A stretch of DNA of 64,000 bases from Hyphomicrobium sp. (GTDB taxonomy: Bacteria; Pseudomonadota; Alphaproteobacteria; Rhizobiales; Hyphomicrobiaceae), in NCBI GenBank assembly GCA_019751875.1, contig JAIEMV010000006.1, positions 62,001 to 126,000 on the forward strand, read 5' to 3'. The translations under genes and the position numbers were made by a program. Numbering within the stretch: the stretch's first letter is position 1; every line of letters begins with the position of its first letter. Under the pieces are notes generated by a model. It made no database searches. It was not told the origin of the DNA and saw only the letters and a program-made list of their open reading frames with translations. This document shows, piece after piece, positions 26,961-34,626 of this stretch.

Positions 26961-27775
26961 GATTTGCTCTCCGGCTGGAACCAGGGAAAGAGGCGGCGCT
27001 GCAGCATCGCGAGGCAGATGTCCATAAGCCAGGCGAGAAGCGTGATCCACAGGACGTACGGAATGATGACGTCCATGGAGAGGAAGCGGCGAACGAGGAA
27101 GATGCGATAACCCAGTCCGCTGACGGCAGCGATGGCTTCGGCGGAGACGAGAAAGATCCAGGCGGGAATAAGCGCAAATCTCGTCGCCACTATTAGCTTG
27201 GGCAGCACCTGTGGGAGCACGACACGCGTGATCATCTGCCAAGTCGAGGCACCGAGTGTCTGCGCCTTGACGATCATTTCGTGGGGGATCTCTTCAACTG
27301 CAAGTGCCACAGCGCGCAGCATCAGAGGGGCCGTCCCAATTGCAATGAGCGTGATCTTCGAGGCCTCGTCCAATCCCACGAGGATGAAGAGAATTGGAAG
27401 GATTGTGATCGGCGGGATCAGGGAAAAGGCTTCCACGAAGGGCTTCACGAGCGCGCGGATCCATGGGATGAAGCCGGCTGCCACGCCGAATACCAAAGAA
27501 ATCGCGATCGAAATGCCCATGCCGCAGGCGAGCCGCCAAAGGCTGATGGCCGTGTCAGACCAGAAAAGATAGTCGCCGGTGCGCTTGTCCTGAACGAACA
27601 TCAGTTCGCTCATGGCGGTCATCATCTGCGTGATGGAGGGAAGGATTTTATCAGCAGGGTTGATGCTGAGGCGCTGATAGCTGCCGATGCCGTAGGCAAT
27701 GGCCAGTGCGATGAACGGCAGGGAGGCCAGCAGGACGTAGAGGCCGCGACTGGGATGGCGATTTATGATGCGCAT
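26957..27775 (-). CDS. ABC transporter permease, guanidine/urea-type importer
   Basis: 272 residues with about six hydrophobic helices and the EAA-like loop VKAQTLGASTWQMITRVVLP. The family is SsuC/TauC-type permeases. It forms the membrane channel with the binding protein at 29.8-30.9 kb and the ATPase following. The ATG at 27775 overlaps the preceding stop by 4 bp. The binding protein is separated from it by two inserted genes, which suggests those genes act in the same pathway. Confidence 0.88.
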   Translation of the reverse strand: MRIINRHPSRGLYVLLASLPFIALAIAYGIGSYQRLSINPADKILPSITQMMTAMSELMFVQDKRTGDYLFWSDTAISLWRLACGMGISIAISLVFGVAAGFIPWIRALVKPFVEAFSLIPPITILPILFILVGLDEASKITLIAIGTAPLMLRAVALAVEEIPHEMIVKAQTLGASTWQMITRVVLPQVLPKLIVATRFALIPAWIFLVSAEAIAAVSGLGYRIFLVRRFLSMDVIIPYVLWITLLAWLMDICLAMLQRRLFPWFQPESKS

Positions 27776-28725
27776 CAGGCGACCTTCCGTGTGGTGATGG
27801 CTTGAAGAGGGGCCAGGAGGGTGTCGGCTTCGCGGTCGAGCCAAGCGCGCTGATCGGGGCCGAGCGGTGTCGATTGGTTGAAAGCGTGATCGGCTTCGAG
27901 GCTGTCGATGCGCCAAAGGCGCTGGGTCATGCCAGCAGTTCCGGTCACGGTTTCCACTAGAGTTGAAGGATCGTTGCCGCGCGAGAGATCGCCGGTGAGT
28001 GCGACGCGCAGTCCTTCACGGCGTGGATCGGTGGAGGCCTCGATGATCCAGAGGGCGCCGTCGCGGACCATGTAGTCGGTGATGCAGTCGAAGACCCGAT
28101 CGAGAGCGGCAACAGGATCGATGCTGGCGCGGACAAAATCCTGGGCGCGGGTGCCGTCAGGGAGTTCGTCGCGGCGGGCCAGCGTACGAATGGCGTGATC
28201 GCCGGCAACGACCAGGCCGCCGGTCCGCGTCGACGAACGACCGTCATCGTCCGTTTCAGAAATGAGTTGGAGGCCAGCAAGGAGACCAGGTGCGCTCGGC
28301 AAGTAGCGCCAATCTTCGACGTAGGCACCGGAGGGGGCGAATTCGATCATGCAATCGCCGATGCGGTGCATGATGCCGGGTTCCGGATATTTGTCGTAAG
28401 GCTGAAAGCCGATCCAGTTTGTCCACGACATGACCGGTGCGTTCCACGACGTTGCGGCGACGCCACCTTCGACGCTCGCCAGCAGGCCCAGTGTCTCGCG
28501 ATCAAGGGATGTGAAATCCACATCTGCCGCAATCCTTGGCCGGGCAGGATGGATGCGGATGTCGCCCGTCATGCCGTGAGCTTGCACCCAGAAGACGCGG
28601 GTAAGGGCGTCTTCGATACCCGTCGCCATCGTGATCGAGCGCCGCCGCACGCAGCCGAGCGCCCATTCGGGCACGCGGAGCGCGTTCGTATGTGGTGCGG
28701 CTGCGGCGATCTCGTCCAGCGTCAT
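27775..28725 (-). CDS. Unrecognised protein encoded inside the guanidine operon
   Basis: 316 residues with no family I recognise. The start reads MTLDEIAAAAPHTN. Notable are WIGFQPYDKYPEPGIMHRIG, VEDWRYLP and WIIEASTDPRREG. It is soluble, rich in beta-prone and aromatic segments, without signal peptide, P-loop or cysteine pairs. It is translationally coupled at both ends: its ATG overlaps the dioxygenase stop, and its stop overlaps the permease start (both ATGA). Placement between transporter genes and next to the dioxygenase implies a role in the uptake or breakdown of guanidine compounds. It may bind or hydrolyse a product of the dioxygenase; this is inference only. Confidence 0.7.
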   Translation of the reverse strand: MTLDEIAAAAPHTNALRVPEWALGCVRRRSITMATGIEDALTRVFWVQAHGMTGDIRIHPARPRIAADVDFTSLDRETLGLLASVEGGVAATSWNAPVMSWTNWIGFQPYDKYPEPGIMHRIGDCMIEFAPSGAYVEDWRYLPSAPGLLAGLQLISETDDDGRSSTRTGGLVVAGDHAIRTLARRDELPDGTRAQDFVRASIDPVAALDRVFDCITDYMVRDGALWIIEASTDPRREGLRVALTGDLSRGNDPSTLVETVTGTAGMTQRLWRIDSLEADHAFNQSTPLGPDQRAWLDREADTLLAPLQAITTRKVA

Positions 28726-29768
28726 CTGTCGGTACTCGCGTGGATCGCTTCCTGGCCGAAGCTTGACAACTTGCGCGCGCTTTCCGGCAATTTGAAAGTA
28801 CCGGCATCGATGCGCTTCTTCAGGTACTGAAAAGTCTGGGCGGTTTGCGCGAGCAAGTGGTCGCCGGCGACGAGCGGTTCGAATTTCGGCTTTTCGCCTG
28901 GTGACACGAACTGCGGCAGGGGCTTGACGAGCGTGTGATAGTCGCATGCTGCGAAGTAGGGGAAGGAGTAGCGTTCTTCCTTCACTTTCCGGACCCGATG
29001 CGACGTGGCGACGAAGGTGCCGTTGGTCCAGGCTTCCATCATGTCGCCGATGTTGATGACGAAGCCGCCGTCAATCGGCGGAGCGTCGATCCATTCTCCA
29101 GCACCGTTCATGACCTCGAGTCCGGGGGCGGTGGGCCAGAGGATCGTGAAACACTCGTAATCGGTGTGAGCGCCGATGCCGGGTTCGTCGGCTGGAGCAT
29201 CGGGTGCGAAAGGGTAGTGGATGAGGCGGAGCTGGCTCGGCGGCTTCTTCAGGTAGGCCTCGAAATAGGTTTCAGGCAGGTCGAGCGCGAGGGCGAAGCC
29301 GCGGAAAAGCGTACGGGCCAGATCGGCGACTTCGGCGTAGTAGCCGCCCACGGCCGCTTTGAATTCCGCATCGTCTGGCCATTGCACCGGACCCAGCATC
29401 GGCGTGCGGCCGGAGACGACGTCCGGGTCGTCTTCGGGCACATCAAGAGAGACGTCGAAGGCTTCTTTGCGATCCGGCTTCTGGCCGTAGAATACTTCCT
29501 CGCCGGGCGGGACATAGCCGGAATGCGACTTCGACAAACCGATGTACGACTTCATTTTTTCTTCCGCGGGACGGGCGAAAAACGCCTTAGTTGCCGCGAG
29601 CAGGCGGGCGCGCGTCTCGTCCTTGATCGGGTGACCCACGACGTACAGGAAGCCACTGTCTCGCGAGGCGGCGCCGATGGCGTCGGCGACGCGCTGGCGG
29701 GCGGCGGGGTCGGCAGAATAGAGACCGCTAACATCCACGATGGGGAGCGATTTGAAGTTCGAGGGCAT
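28722..29768 (-). CDS. Fe(II)/2-oxoglutarate-dependent dioxygenase (isopenicillin N synthase-like)
   Basis: 348 residues. The N-terminal DIOX_N region carries DSGFLYVVGHPI. The core has the iron triad as HTD (in GIGAHTDYECFTIL) and a distal His (in VATSHRV), with the 2-oxoglutarate anchor RYSFPYF. Relatives include ethylene-forming enzyme and plant/cyanobacterial homoarginine hydroxylases, both of which yield guanidine from guanidino compounds. In this operon a plausible job is oxidative release of guanidine from alkylguanidines or guanidino amino acids. The substrate is not shown by sequence. It starts 70 bp after the binding-protein gene and overlaps the next gene by 4 bp. Confidence 0.87.
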   Translation of the reverse strand: MPSNFKSLPIVDVSGLYSADPAARQRVADAIGAASRDSGFLYVVGHPIKDETRARLLAATKAFFARPAEEKMKSYIGLSKSHSGYVPPGEEVFYGQKPDRKEAFDVSLDVPEDDPDVVSGRTPMLGPVQWPDDAEFKAAVGGYYAEVADLARTLFRGFALALDLPETYFEAYLKKPPSQLRLIHYPFAPDAPADEPGIGAHTDYECFTILWPTAPGLEVMNGAGEWIDAPPIDGGFVINIGDMMEAWTNGTFVATSHRVRKVKEERYSFPYFAACDYHTLVKPLPQFVSPGEKPKFEPLVAGDHLLAQTAQTFQYLKKRIDAGTFKLPESARKLSSFGQEAIHASTDR

Positions 29769-29838
29769 GGCGGACCTTATGCGTTGGGATCAGGCTTGAC
29801 GTCCGGCGCGGGTCACTCCCGCGCCGGAGCCTCATGCG

Positions 29839-30918
29839 TCAGAGCTTGCCGTCGACGGCGAGCTTCAGATACTCGGGCGTGAAACGCAGCTTGACGTTGT
29901 CCTTCGAGCCCAGCACCGAACCGTCGGCGAACTCGATGCCGATATCATCGACGCTCTTGGCGCCTTGTCCGTAGAGACCCTTCTCGAACGAGAACTTGCG
30001 CACGTAGTCGAAGCGCTCTTTGTCCTTCGGGTCGGTGATGAACTCGAGCATCTCCTTCGGCGTGGTGAAGAGCTTGGTCGTTGCGAGCTGCGCGTCGAAG
30101 CCGGCGAGATCCGTGCCCGAGGCCTTGCCCATGGCCTCACGCGCAGCCTTGCCCTTGTCGGAGGGATCGACGGTGAGCGCAATGACTTCGAACCAGGCGC
30201 CGGTCAGAGCCTTCGCGAAATCCGGGTTTTCCTTGATCAACGCGGTGTTGGTGATGAGCGCGTCGACAATCTCGCCGGGGAACGACGTCGAGGTGATGAT
30301 CATGTTGGCATCGGGCTCGGCATCGATGTCGGCCAGCATGGGGTTCCAGGCGACGATCGCGGTCACGTCTCCAGTTTTGTAAGCGGAGACCCAGTCGGCG
30401 TCGGTGGTGTTGACGATGGTGATGTCCTTCTCACTGAGGCCAACGGTGCTGAGAGCGCGCGCCAGGAAGTAATGCGAGACGGAGAGTTCCAGCAGGTTGA
30501 CCTTCTGGCCCTTGATGTCTTCGAGCTTCGTCTTGCCCTTAAGGATCAGGCCGTCGTTGCCGTTGGAATAGTCGCCGGGAATGAGCACGGTGGTGTCGAC
30601 GCCGCCGACGGAGGGAATGGCGAGCGCGTCCATGGTGGTGGAGGTGGCCGCGTCGAACTTGCCGGCGGTGAACTGGTTGATGCACTCGACGTAGTCGCCG
30701 ACCTGCGTGACGTTGATCTTCAGGCCGTACTTGTCGGCCCATTTCTTCACGATGCCGGTGTCCGTGGCGTAACCCCAGGGCATCCAGCCGGCGTAGATCG
30801 TCCAGCAGACATTGAATTCTTTCTTCGGCTCAGCGCTGGCCGGCGCCGCGAAGGGCAGAGCCATCGCCGCCAAAGCTGCGAGGCCGAAGCCGAGTTTCGA
30901 GGAAGGGCGGCTCGTCAT
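29839..30918 (-). CDS. Periplasmic binding protein of the guanidine/urea-type ABC importer
   Basis: 359 residues with a signal peptide (hydrophobic at 9-28, likely cut after PASA). The mature part is an NMT1/SsuA-like two-lobed binding protein: VCWTIYAGWMPWGYA, YVECINQFTAGKFDAATSTTMDAL, VAWNPM. Homologues sit with urea/guanidine carboxylase genes. It is the first gene after the riboswitch leader, with GGAGAT before the ATG. Acidic and aromatic residues in the lobes would suit a cation, but the ligand is inferred from context. Confidence 0.87.
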   Translation of the reverse strand: MTSRPSSKLGFGLAALAAMALPFAAPASAEPKKEFNVCWTIYAGWMPWGYATDTGIVKKWADKYGLKINVTQVGDYVECINQFTAGKFDAATSTTMDALAIPSVGGVDTTVLIPGDYSNGNDGLILKGKTKLEDIKGQKVNLLELSVSHYFLARALSTVGLSEKDITIVNTTDADWVSAYKTGDVTAIVAWNPMLADIDAEPDANMIITSTSFPGEIVDALITNTALIKENPDFAKALTGAWFEVIALTVDPSDKGKAAREAMGKASGTDLAGFDAQLATTKLFTTPKEMLEFITDPKDKERFDYVRKFSFEKGLYGQGAKSVDDIGIEFADGSVLGSKDNVKLRFTPEYLKLAVDGKL

Positions 30919-31050
30919 GGGGATCTCCTTGTCACCACCGTTTCATTCAACCGGAGGGCAACGAAGATCGAACTGAAGGCCTGATATGCGCATGGACGAG
31001 CGCGCGTCGAGGAGGCCGTCCGTCCGAAAGCCGAAGCTTCTCGCGGTACA

Positions 31051-31166
31051 GGTCTCCCGGGCTTTTGTCCCGCCGTGGCTCCGGACGACGCGATCGCGCA
31101 TCGGCCGGGAGCGCATCTCTTGGACCAGGCACCGCGCAGACACGTCGCGCAGCCGGAACCCTAGAT
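31051..31166 (-). ncRNA. Guanidine-I (ykkC) riboswitch
   Basis: Read on the minus strand, the aptamer starts CTAGGGTTCCGGC (31166 leftward), has CTGGTCCAAGAG in the middle and closes with CACGGCGGGACAAAAGCC then CGGGAGA (ending near 31053). These are the most conserved blocks of the ykkC class-I guanidine aptamer (CUAGGGUUCCG, GGUCCGAGAG, ACGGC-GGGA-AAAAGCCCGGGAGA), in the right order and spacing. It lies about 130 bases before the binding-protein gene. No U-tract terminator follows, so control may act on translation or on an anti-terminator I cannot resolve (for instance the CGAGAAGCTTCGG stem just downstream). It fixes the ligand of the 12-kb operon as guanidine. Confidence 0.93.
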
Positions 31167-31184
31167 GCATTATGCGTTAAGCAT

Positions 31185-31200
31185 TGCAGCCGCCGTGCCA
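31185..31200 (-). promoter_or_regulatory. Sigma-54 (-24/-12) promoter of the guanidine operon
   Basis: On the minus strand the sequence is TGGCACGGCGGCTGCA. It matches the sigma-54 consensus TGGCACG-N4-TTGCA at all but one base, with GG and GC exactly 10 bases apart. Transcription would begin about 12 bases after the GC, near 31174, just before the aptamer begins at 31166. That fit supports it. Sigma-54 use implies activation by an NtrC-like protein under nitrogen limitation. Confidence 0.75.
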
Positions 31201-31221
31201 GAGCGGAGGCCCCTGTAATTC

Positions 31222-31240
31222 CACGCTTTTGCAGAGCGTG
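31222..31240. promoter_or_regulatory. Inverted repeat upstream of the sigma-54 promoter
   Basis: CACGCT-N7-AGCGTG (arms 31222-31227 and 31235-31240) lies about 20-40 bases upstream of the -24 element. It could be an enhancer-protein site, though it does not match the NtrC consensus well. Confidence 0.3.
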
Positions 31241-31300
31241 TTCGGGGCGCGGTGATGTCTGAGCCAGCGCGTCGCCTAAAATATGAGCAGCGAAAGTCGA

Positions 31301-31705
31301 TCAGGCGGCGGGACGGTCGACGCCCGAGGGCGGTGGGCCCATGCGTCCGAGGATCTCGAATTCCGCGTCCGAGTAGACGCGCGAGCGGGTAAGGAAGCGG
31401 ACACCTTCCGGGGCTTCGAGCGAGAAGCCGGACCCGCGGCCGGGGACGACATCAATGATGAGGTGCGTGTCTCGCCAGTACTCGAACTGCTGGCGGCCCA
31501 TGTAGAACGGCTGGCCGCCAATTTCGCCGAGGTACACATCCTGCGCGCCGACCTTGAAATCATGGCGCGGATAGCACATGGGCGCGGAGCCGTCGCAGCA
31601 GCCGCCGGACTGGTGGAACAGCAGCGGTCCGTGCATGGCCTCGATCTTCCGGATCATCTGAAGCGCGGCATCGGTGGCGGTGACGCGGAGAACGGTGTCG
31701 CTCAT
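31301..31705 (-). CDS. DUF779 family protein
   Basis: 134 residues of the DUF779 family: MIRKIEAMHGPLLFHQSGGC, CCDGSAPMCYP, WRDTHLIIDVV, GFSLEAPEGVRF. Three clustered cysteines suggest a metal site. In many bacteria this gene sits beside an acetaldehyde-type NAD aldehyde dehydrogenase; here the nearest such gene is 4.5 kb away (36242-37762). Its start overlaps the stop of the isochorismatase-like gene by 4 bp, so the two are one operon. It ends about 100 bp upstream of the guanidine operon promoter. Confidence 0.8.
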   Translation of the reverse strand: MSDTVLRVTATDAALQMIRKIEAMHGPLLFHQSGGCCDGSAPMCYPRHDFKVGAQDVYLGEIGGQPFYMGRQQFEYWRDTHLIIDVVPGRGSGFSLEAPEGVRFLTRSRVYSDAEFEILGRMGPPPSGVDRPAA

Positions 31706-32298
31706 GCGGGGACCTTGGTCTCGTTAGGGACGACGATGGCGAATATGTCGGACAGCGCCGCGAGCGAGGCGGTGTGCAGCGCGGAGGCGGGGACGTCTCC
31801 ACCGGTGGGATCAGGAATGGAGCGCGTGGCGGTGCCGGCGGCGACGACGGTCGGACGGTAGCCGTGATTGAAGGCGGCGCGCGCGGTGGAGTTGATGCAA
31901 ACGTGGGTCATGAAGCCCGCGAGCACGAGATCGGTGACGCCAAGCCGCTTCAGTTCGGCGTCGAGGTCGGTGCCTTCGAAGGCGCTCGGCAGTTTTTTGG
32001 TAATGACCTTTTCGCCGGCGCGCGGGGCGACGGGCTCGGCGATCTGGCCGATGGGCGCGGTGACGTCGTAGGGCGAACCGGGGCCGGCGTCGTGCTGGAT
32101 GTGGATGACAGGGGTACCGGCGGCACGGGCGCGCTCCAGAAGCCGCTCGCATTCGGCGAGCGCGGTCTCGACGCCTTCGAGCTGCATGACACCTTCGCGG
32201 TAGGTCTGTTGGCAGTCGATCAGTATCAGCGCGGACTTTGAAAGCGGCGCGGGCTCGGAGGGGAGCTGCAGGAGCGAGCGGAGCGTGGGGCTCGACAT
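31702..32298 (-). CDS. Isochorismatase-like cysteine hydrolase
   Basis: 198 residues. The catalytic triad of the family is visible: Asp in ALILIDCQ, Lys in ITKKLPSAFEGT, and Cys in FMTHVCINSTARAAF. It probably hydrolyses a small amide (nicotinamidase or N-carbamoyl type); the substrate is not evident. The ATG at 32298 has GAGG 6 bases upstream, better than the ATG 12 bases earlier. It is coupled to the DUF779 gene. With the nitrogen operon next door, an amidase role in nitrogen scavenging is possible but unproven. Confidence 0.82.
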   Translation of the reverse strand: MSSPTLRSLLQLPSEPAPLSKSALILIDCQQTYREGVMQLEGVETALAECERLLERARAAGTPVIHIQHDAGPGSPYDVTAPIGQIAEPVAPRAGEKVITKKLPSAFEGTDLDAELKRLGVTDLVLAGFMTHVCINSTARAAFNHGYRPTVVAAGTATRSIPDPTGGDVPASALHTASLAALSDIFAIVVPNETKVPA

Positions 32299-32509
32299 CG
32301 GAGGCCTCATGATCGGAGGTGTGTTCAGGTGAACATAGGGAGGCCGGGGGAAGGAGGGAAGGGGGTGTGGGCCGCTTCTTTACAGCAGAGGACATGGGCA
32401 TACGAGCAGTGCTCGTGCCAACGTCTGCTCTTTGGAACTCAGCAGCAATTCATGTGAGCATCTTCAAGGCAGCAAGTGACCCACTGCAGACGAAGGACCG
32501 CGGGGCGAG

Positions 32510-33859
32510 CTATGCTCTGACTGTTCTGCTGCGTCTGGTGTTCAGCAGATAGACGGGAAGGCCGGCGAGCAGGATCGCGAGGCCGATCAAGCCGCCGGTG
32601 CCCGTGTACGCAATGCTCGCGTGCAGGAGATAAAGCGCCGTGGCGCAGAAGAGGAGCGGGGTAAGCGGATAGAGGGGCACCCGGAAAGGCCGCCTCAGAT
32701 CGGGCTCCCGCCAGCGGAAGACGAAAAGGGACGTTCCCGTCAGCAGCATGAAGAGCCAGAAGACAGGCGCGGTGTATTCCACCATGGCCGCAAAGCCGTC
32801 CCGCTGGATCGCACCGAAGGCCACGAGCGCAAGACTGATGCCGGCTTGGGCGGCGATTGCCAGGGCGGGCGTTCGTACCGATGCATTCGTACGGCCAAGC
32901 GCCGCGAAGGGCGCGAACTGGCGGCCGAGCGCGTAGATTGAGCGAGCGCCGGTAAAGAGCGTTCCGTTCAACGTGGAGAGGGCTGCGATACAGATCGCAC
33001 CGGCTGCAATGGCCGCGCCCCAAGTTCCGAAAACCGCGTCGACCGGCCCTGTGACCACCTTCTCCTGAGCCAACTGCTCGATCCCGAAGTGCGCGACGAG
33101 CGACAGATTGAAGACGACGTAGAGAACGATCACCGCACCCGTGCCGAGAAGCAGAACGCGCACCATGTTGCGGCGGACATCGCGGATCTCCCCGGAAAGA
33201 TAGGCCGCTTCGTTCCAGCCGCCGTACGTCAACAGGATGAAAACAAGGGCAAGGCCAGCCAGTCCGCCACCACTGCCACCGTTGCCGGCGGCATTGGCTG
33301 CGGCGGCCTCAACCGGCAGGGGCGCTCCGGGGGCAAAAAGCGAGGACAGCGAAAGAGCCAGGATCAGAGCGATGGTGCCGAGCGTGAGCATCACTTGAAG
33401 CCGCCCGCTCACTCCCGTGCCGGTGATCTGTAGAAGTGAGAGGGCGATCACGGCGCCGGCGCCATGGACGGCTGCGCCATACGTGCCAAGGGGAACGATT
33501 GTTTGGGCGTAGTCGCCGTAGGCGAAGGCGACGGCGGCGATCGCGCCCGACTGCATGACCGTCATCCGCCCCCAGGCGAACAGGAAGCCCACGGCGTCGC
33601 CATAGGCCCGGCTCAGATAGTGGACTTCGCCTCCGGGACTTGGATGAGACGATCCCAGTTCAGCGTAGCAGAGTGCACCGGCGATCGTGAGCGCGCCGCC
33701 GAGGAGCCACAACCAGATAAATGCGCCCTCGCTGCCTGCATATGCGGCGACCAGTGGTGGCGTCTTGAAGATGCCGATGCCGACCACGATGCCGATCAGG
33801 ATGGCGCTCGCTTGGGCGACTGTCAGCAGCTCTGGGAGAGCGCGGTCGGAATTTTGCAC
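32510..33859 (-). CDS. APC-superfamily amino acid permease
   Basis: 449 residues with about twelve hydrophobic helices. Helix 1 has the broken-helix motif IGIVVGIGIFKTP, and helix 2-3 has GALCYAELGSSHPSPGGEVHYLSRAYG, both typical of the APC family (LAT/AAT-like). It imports or exchanges amino acids or amines; specificity cannot be read. It begins at a GTG 28 bp after the methyltransferase gene, with GAGGG as ribosome-binding site, so the two are likely cotranscribed. The C-terminus is basic (RRSRTVRA). Confidence 0.85.
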   Translation of the reverse strand: MQNSDRALPELLTVAQASAILIGIVVGIGIFKTPPLVAAYAGSEGAFIWLWLLGGALTIAGALCYAELGSSHPSPGGEVHYLSRAYGDAVGFLFAWGRMTVMQSGAIAAVAFAYGDYAQTIVPLGTYGAAVHGAGAVIALSLLQITGTGVSGRLQVMLTLGTIALILALSLSSLFAPGAPLPVEAAAANAAGNGGSGGGLAGLALVFILLTYGGWNEAAYLSGEIRDVRRNMVRVLLLGTGAVIVLYVVFNLSLVAHFGIEQLAQEKVVTGPVDAVFGTWGAAIAAGAICIAALSTLNGTLFTGARSIYALGRQFAPFAALGRTNASVRTPALAIAAQAGISLALVAFGAIQRDGFAAMVEYTAPVFWLFMLLTGTSLFVFRWREPDLRRPFRVPLYPLTPLLFCATALYLLHASIAYTGTGGLIGLAILLAGLPVYLLNTRRSRTVRA

Positions 33860-33887
33860 GATTAGGCCCTCGGGGATGTCGAAGGCG

Positions 33888-34529
33888 TTATGGCTTGCTC
33901 TCGGCGGACTTCACTATTTTGCAGATCGTGGCTTCCGGAGAGGGTTGTGAGCAATCGGGCACCGTCCAAAAGTGGATGGTCCTGCCGTCGACAGTTTCCG
34001 TTCGCTCTGGTTTCCAATCTCCCATGTCGAAGCTGTGCGAAACGACCCGCGTGCCGGGCTCCAGTTCGGTCAAGATGCGCGGCCGCAGTTTCATATTCAC
34101 GCCGGCCAGCAGATACATCGTCAACACCGTGGCCTCGCCAAGATCGGTCTTGAAAAGGTCTTGCTGCTTGAATTCGACTTTGTCTTCGACACCCGCCGCG
34201 CGGGCGTTCTGCTGGGCTTCCCGAATGCGCTCCGGGTTGATATCGACGCCGATCGCCTTCGCGCCATACTGCTTGGCGGCGGTGACGGGAATGCGTCCGT
34301 CGCCGGAGCCGAGGTCGATGACCACGTCGTTCTTCGTAACGCCAGCCATATCGAGCATTTTGTCGACGACGGGTTGTGGCGTTGGCACGTACGGGACGTC
34401 GAGTTTGGGTGATGAGGAGGCGCTGGTGGCGCTTTCCGCATGCGCGGTAGCGGCGAACGGCGAAAATCCGTCCTGAGTGAACAGTGCCAGAATGGCCACA
34501 AAGGACGCGAGCGCAATGGTCCTCGACAT
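33888..34529 (-). CDS. SAM-dependent methyltransferase with signal peptide
   Basis: 213 residues. The first 30 residues form a clear signal peptide (IALASFVAILALFTQ, likely cut after TAHA). The mature protein is a class I methyltransferase: motif I VVIDLGSGDGRI, acidic residue in AIGVDINPERI, motif IV-like ATVLTMYLLAGVN. SAM is cytoplasmic, so an exported enzyme is surprising; it might instead be an anchored protein or use another ligand. The ATG at 34529 is favoured by GGAGG 6 bases upstream. Convergent genes are absent; the APC permease gene follows 28 bp on. Confidence 0.82.
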   Translation of the reverse strand: MSRTIALASFVAILALFTQDGFSPFAATAHAESATSASSSPKLDVPYVPTPQPVVDKMLDMAGVTKNDVVIDLGSGDGRIPVTAAKQYGAKAIGVDINPERIREAQQNARAAGVEDKVEFKQQDLFKTDLGEATVLTMYLLAGVNMKLRPRILTELEPGTRVVSHSFDMGDWKPERTETVDGRTIHFWTVPDCSQPSPEATICKIVKSAESKP

Positions 34530-34626
34530 CAATCACCTCCAAATTTGATCGGCGCAGGTCACGCCCAACTGGAATACAGAGTGATTGTTCCGCTGGTGTT
34601 TCATTTCTAGCTCGGGGGCTTAAGCG

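Noticed and set aside
29965-30984. 339-codon plus-strand open frame
   Set aside because: It is antisense to the periplasmic binding-protein gene of the guanidine operon and has no recognisable domain.
31169-31174. CATAAT as a sigma-70 -10 box for the guanidine operon
   Set aside because: Its start point would fall inside the riboswitch aptamer, deleting the 5' conserved block; the sigma-54 site gives a start just before the aptamer instead.
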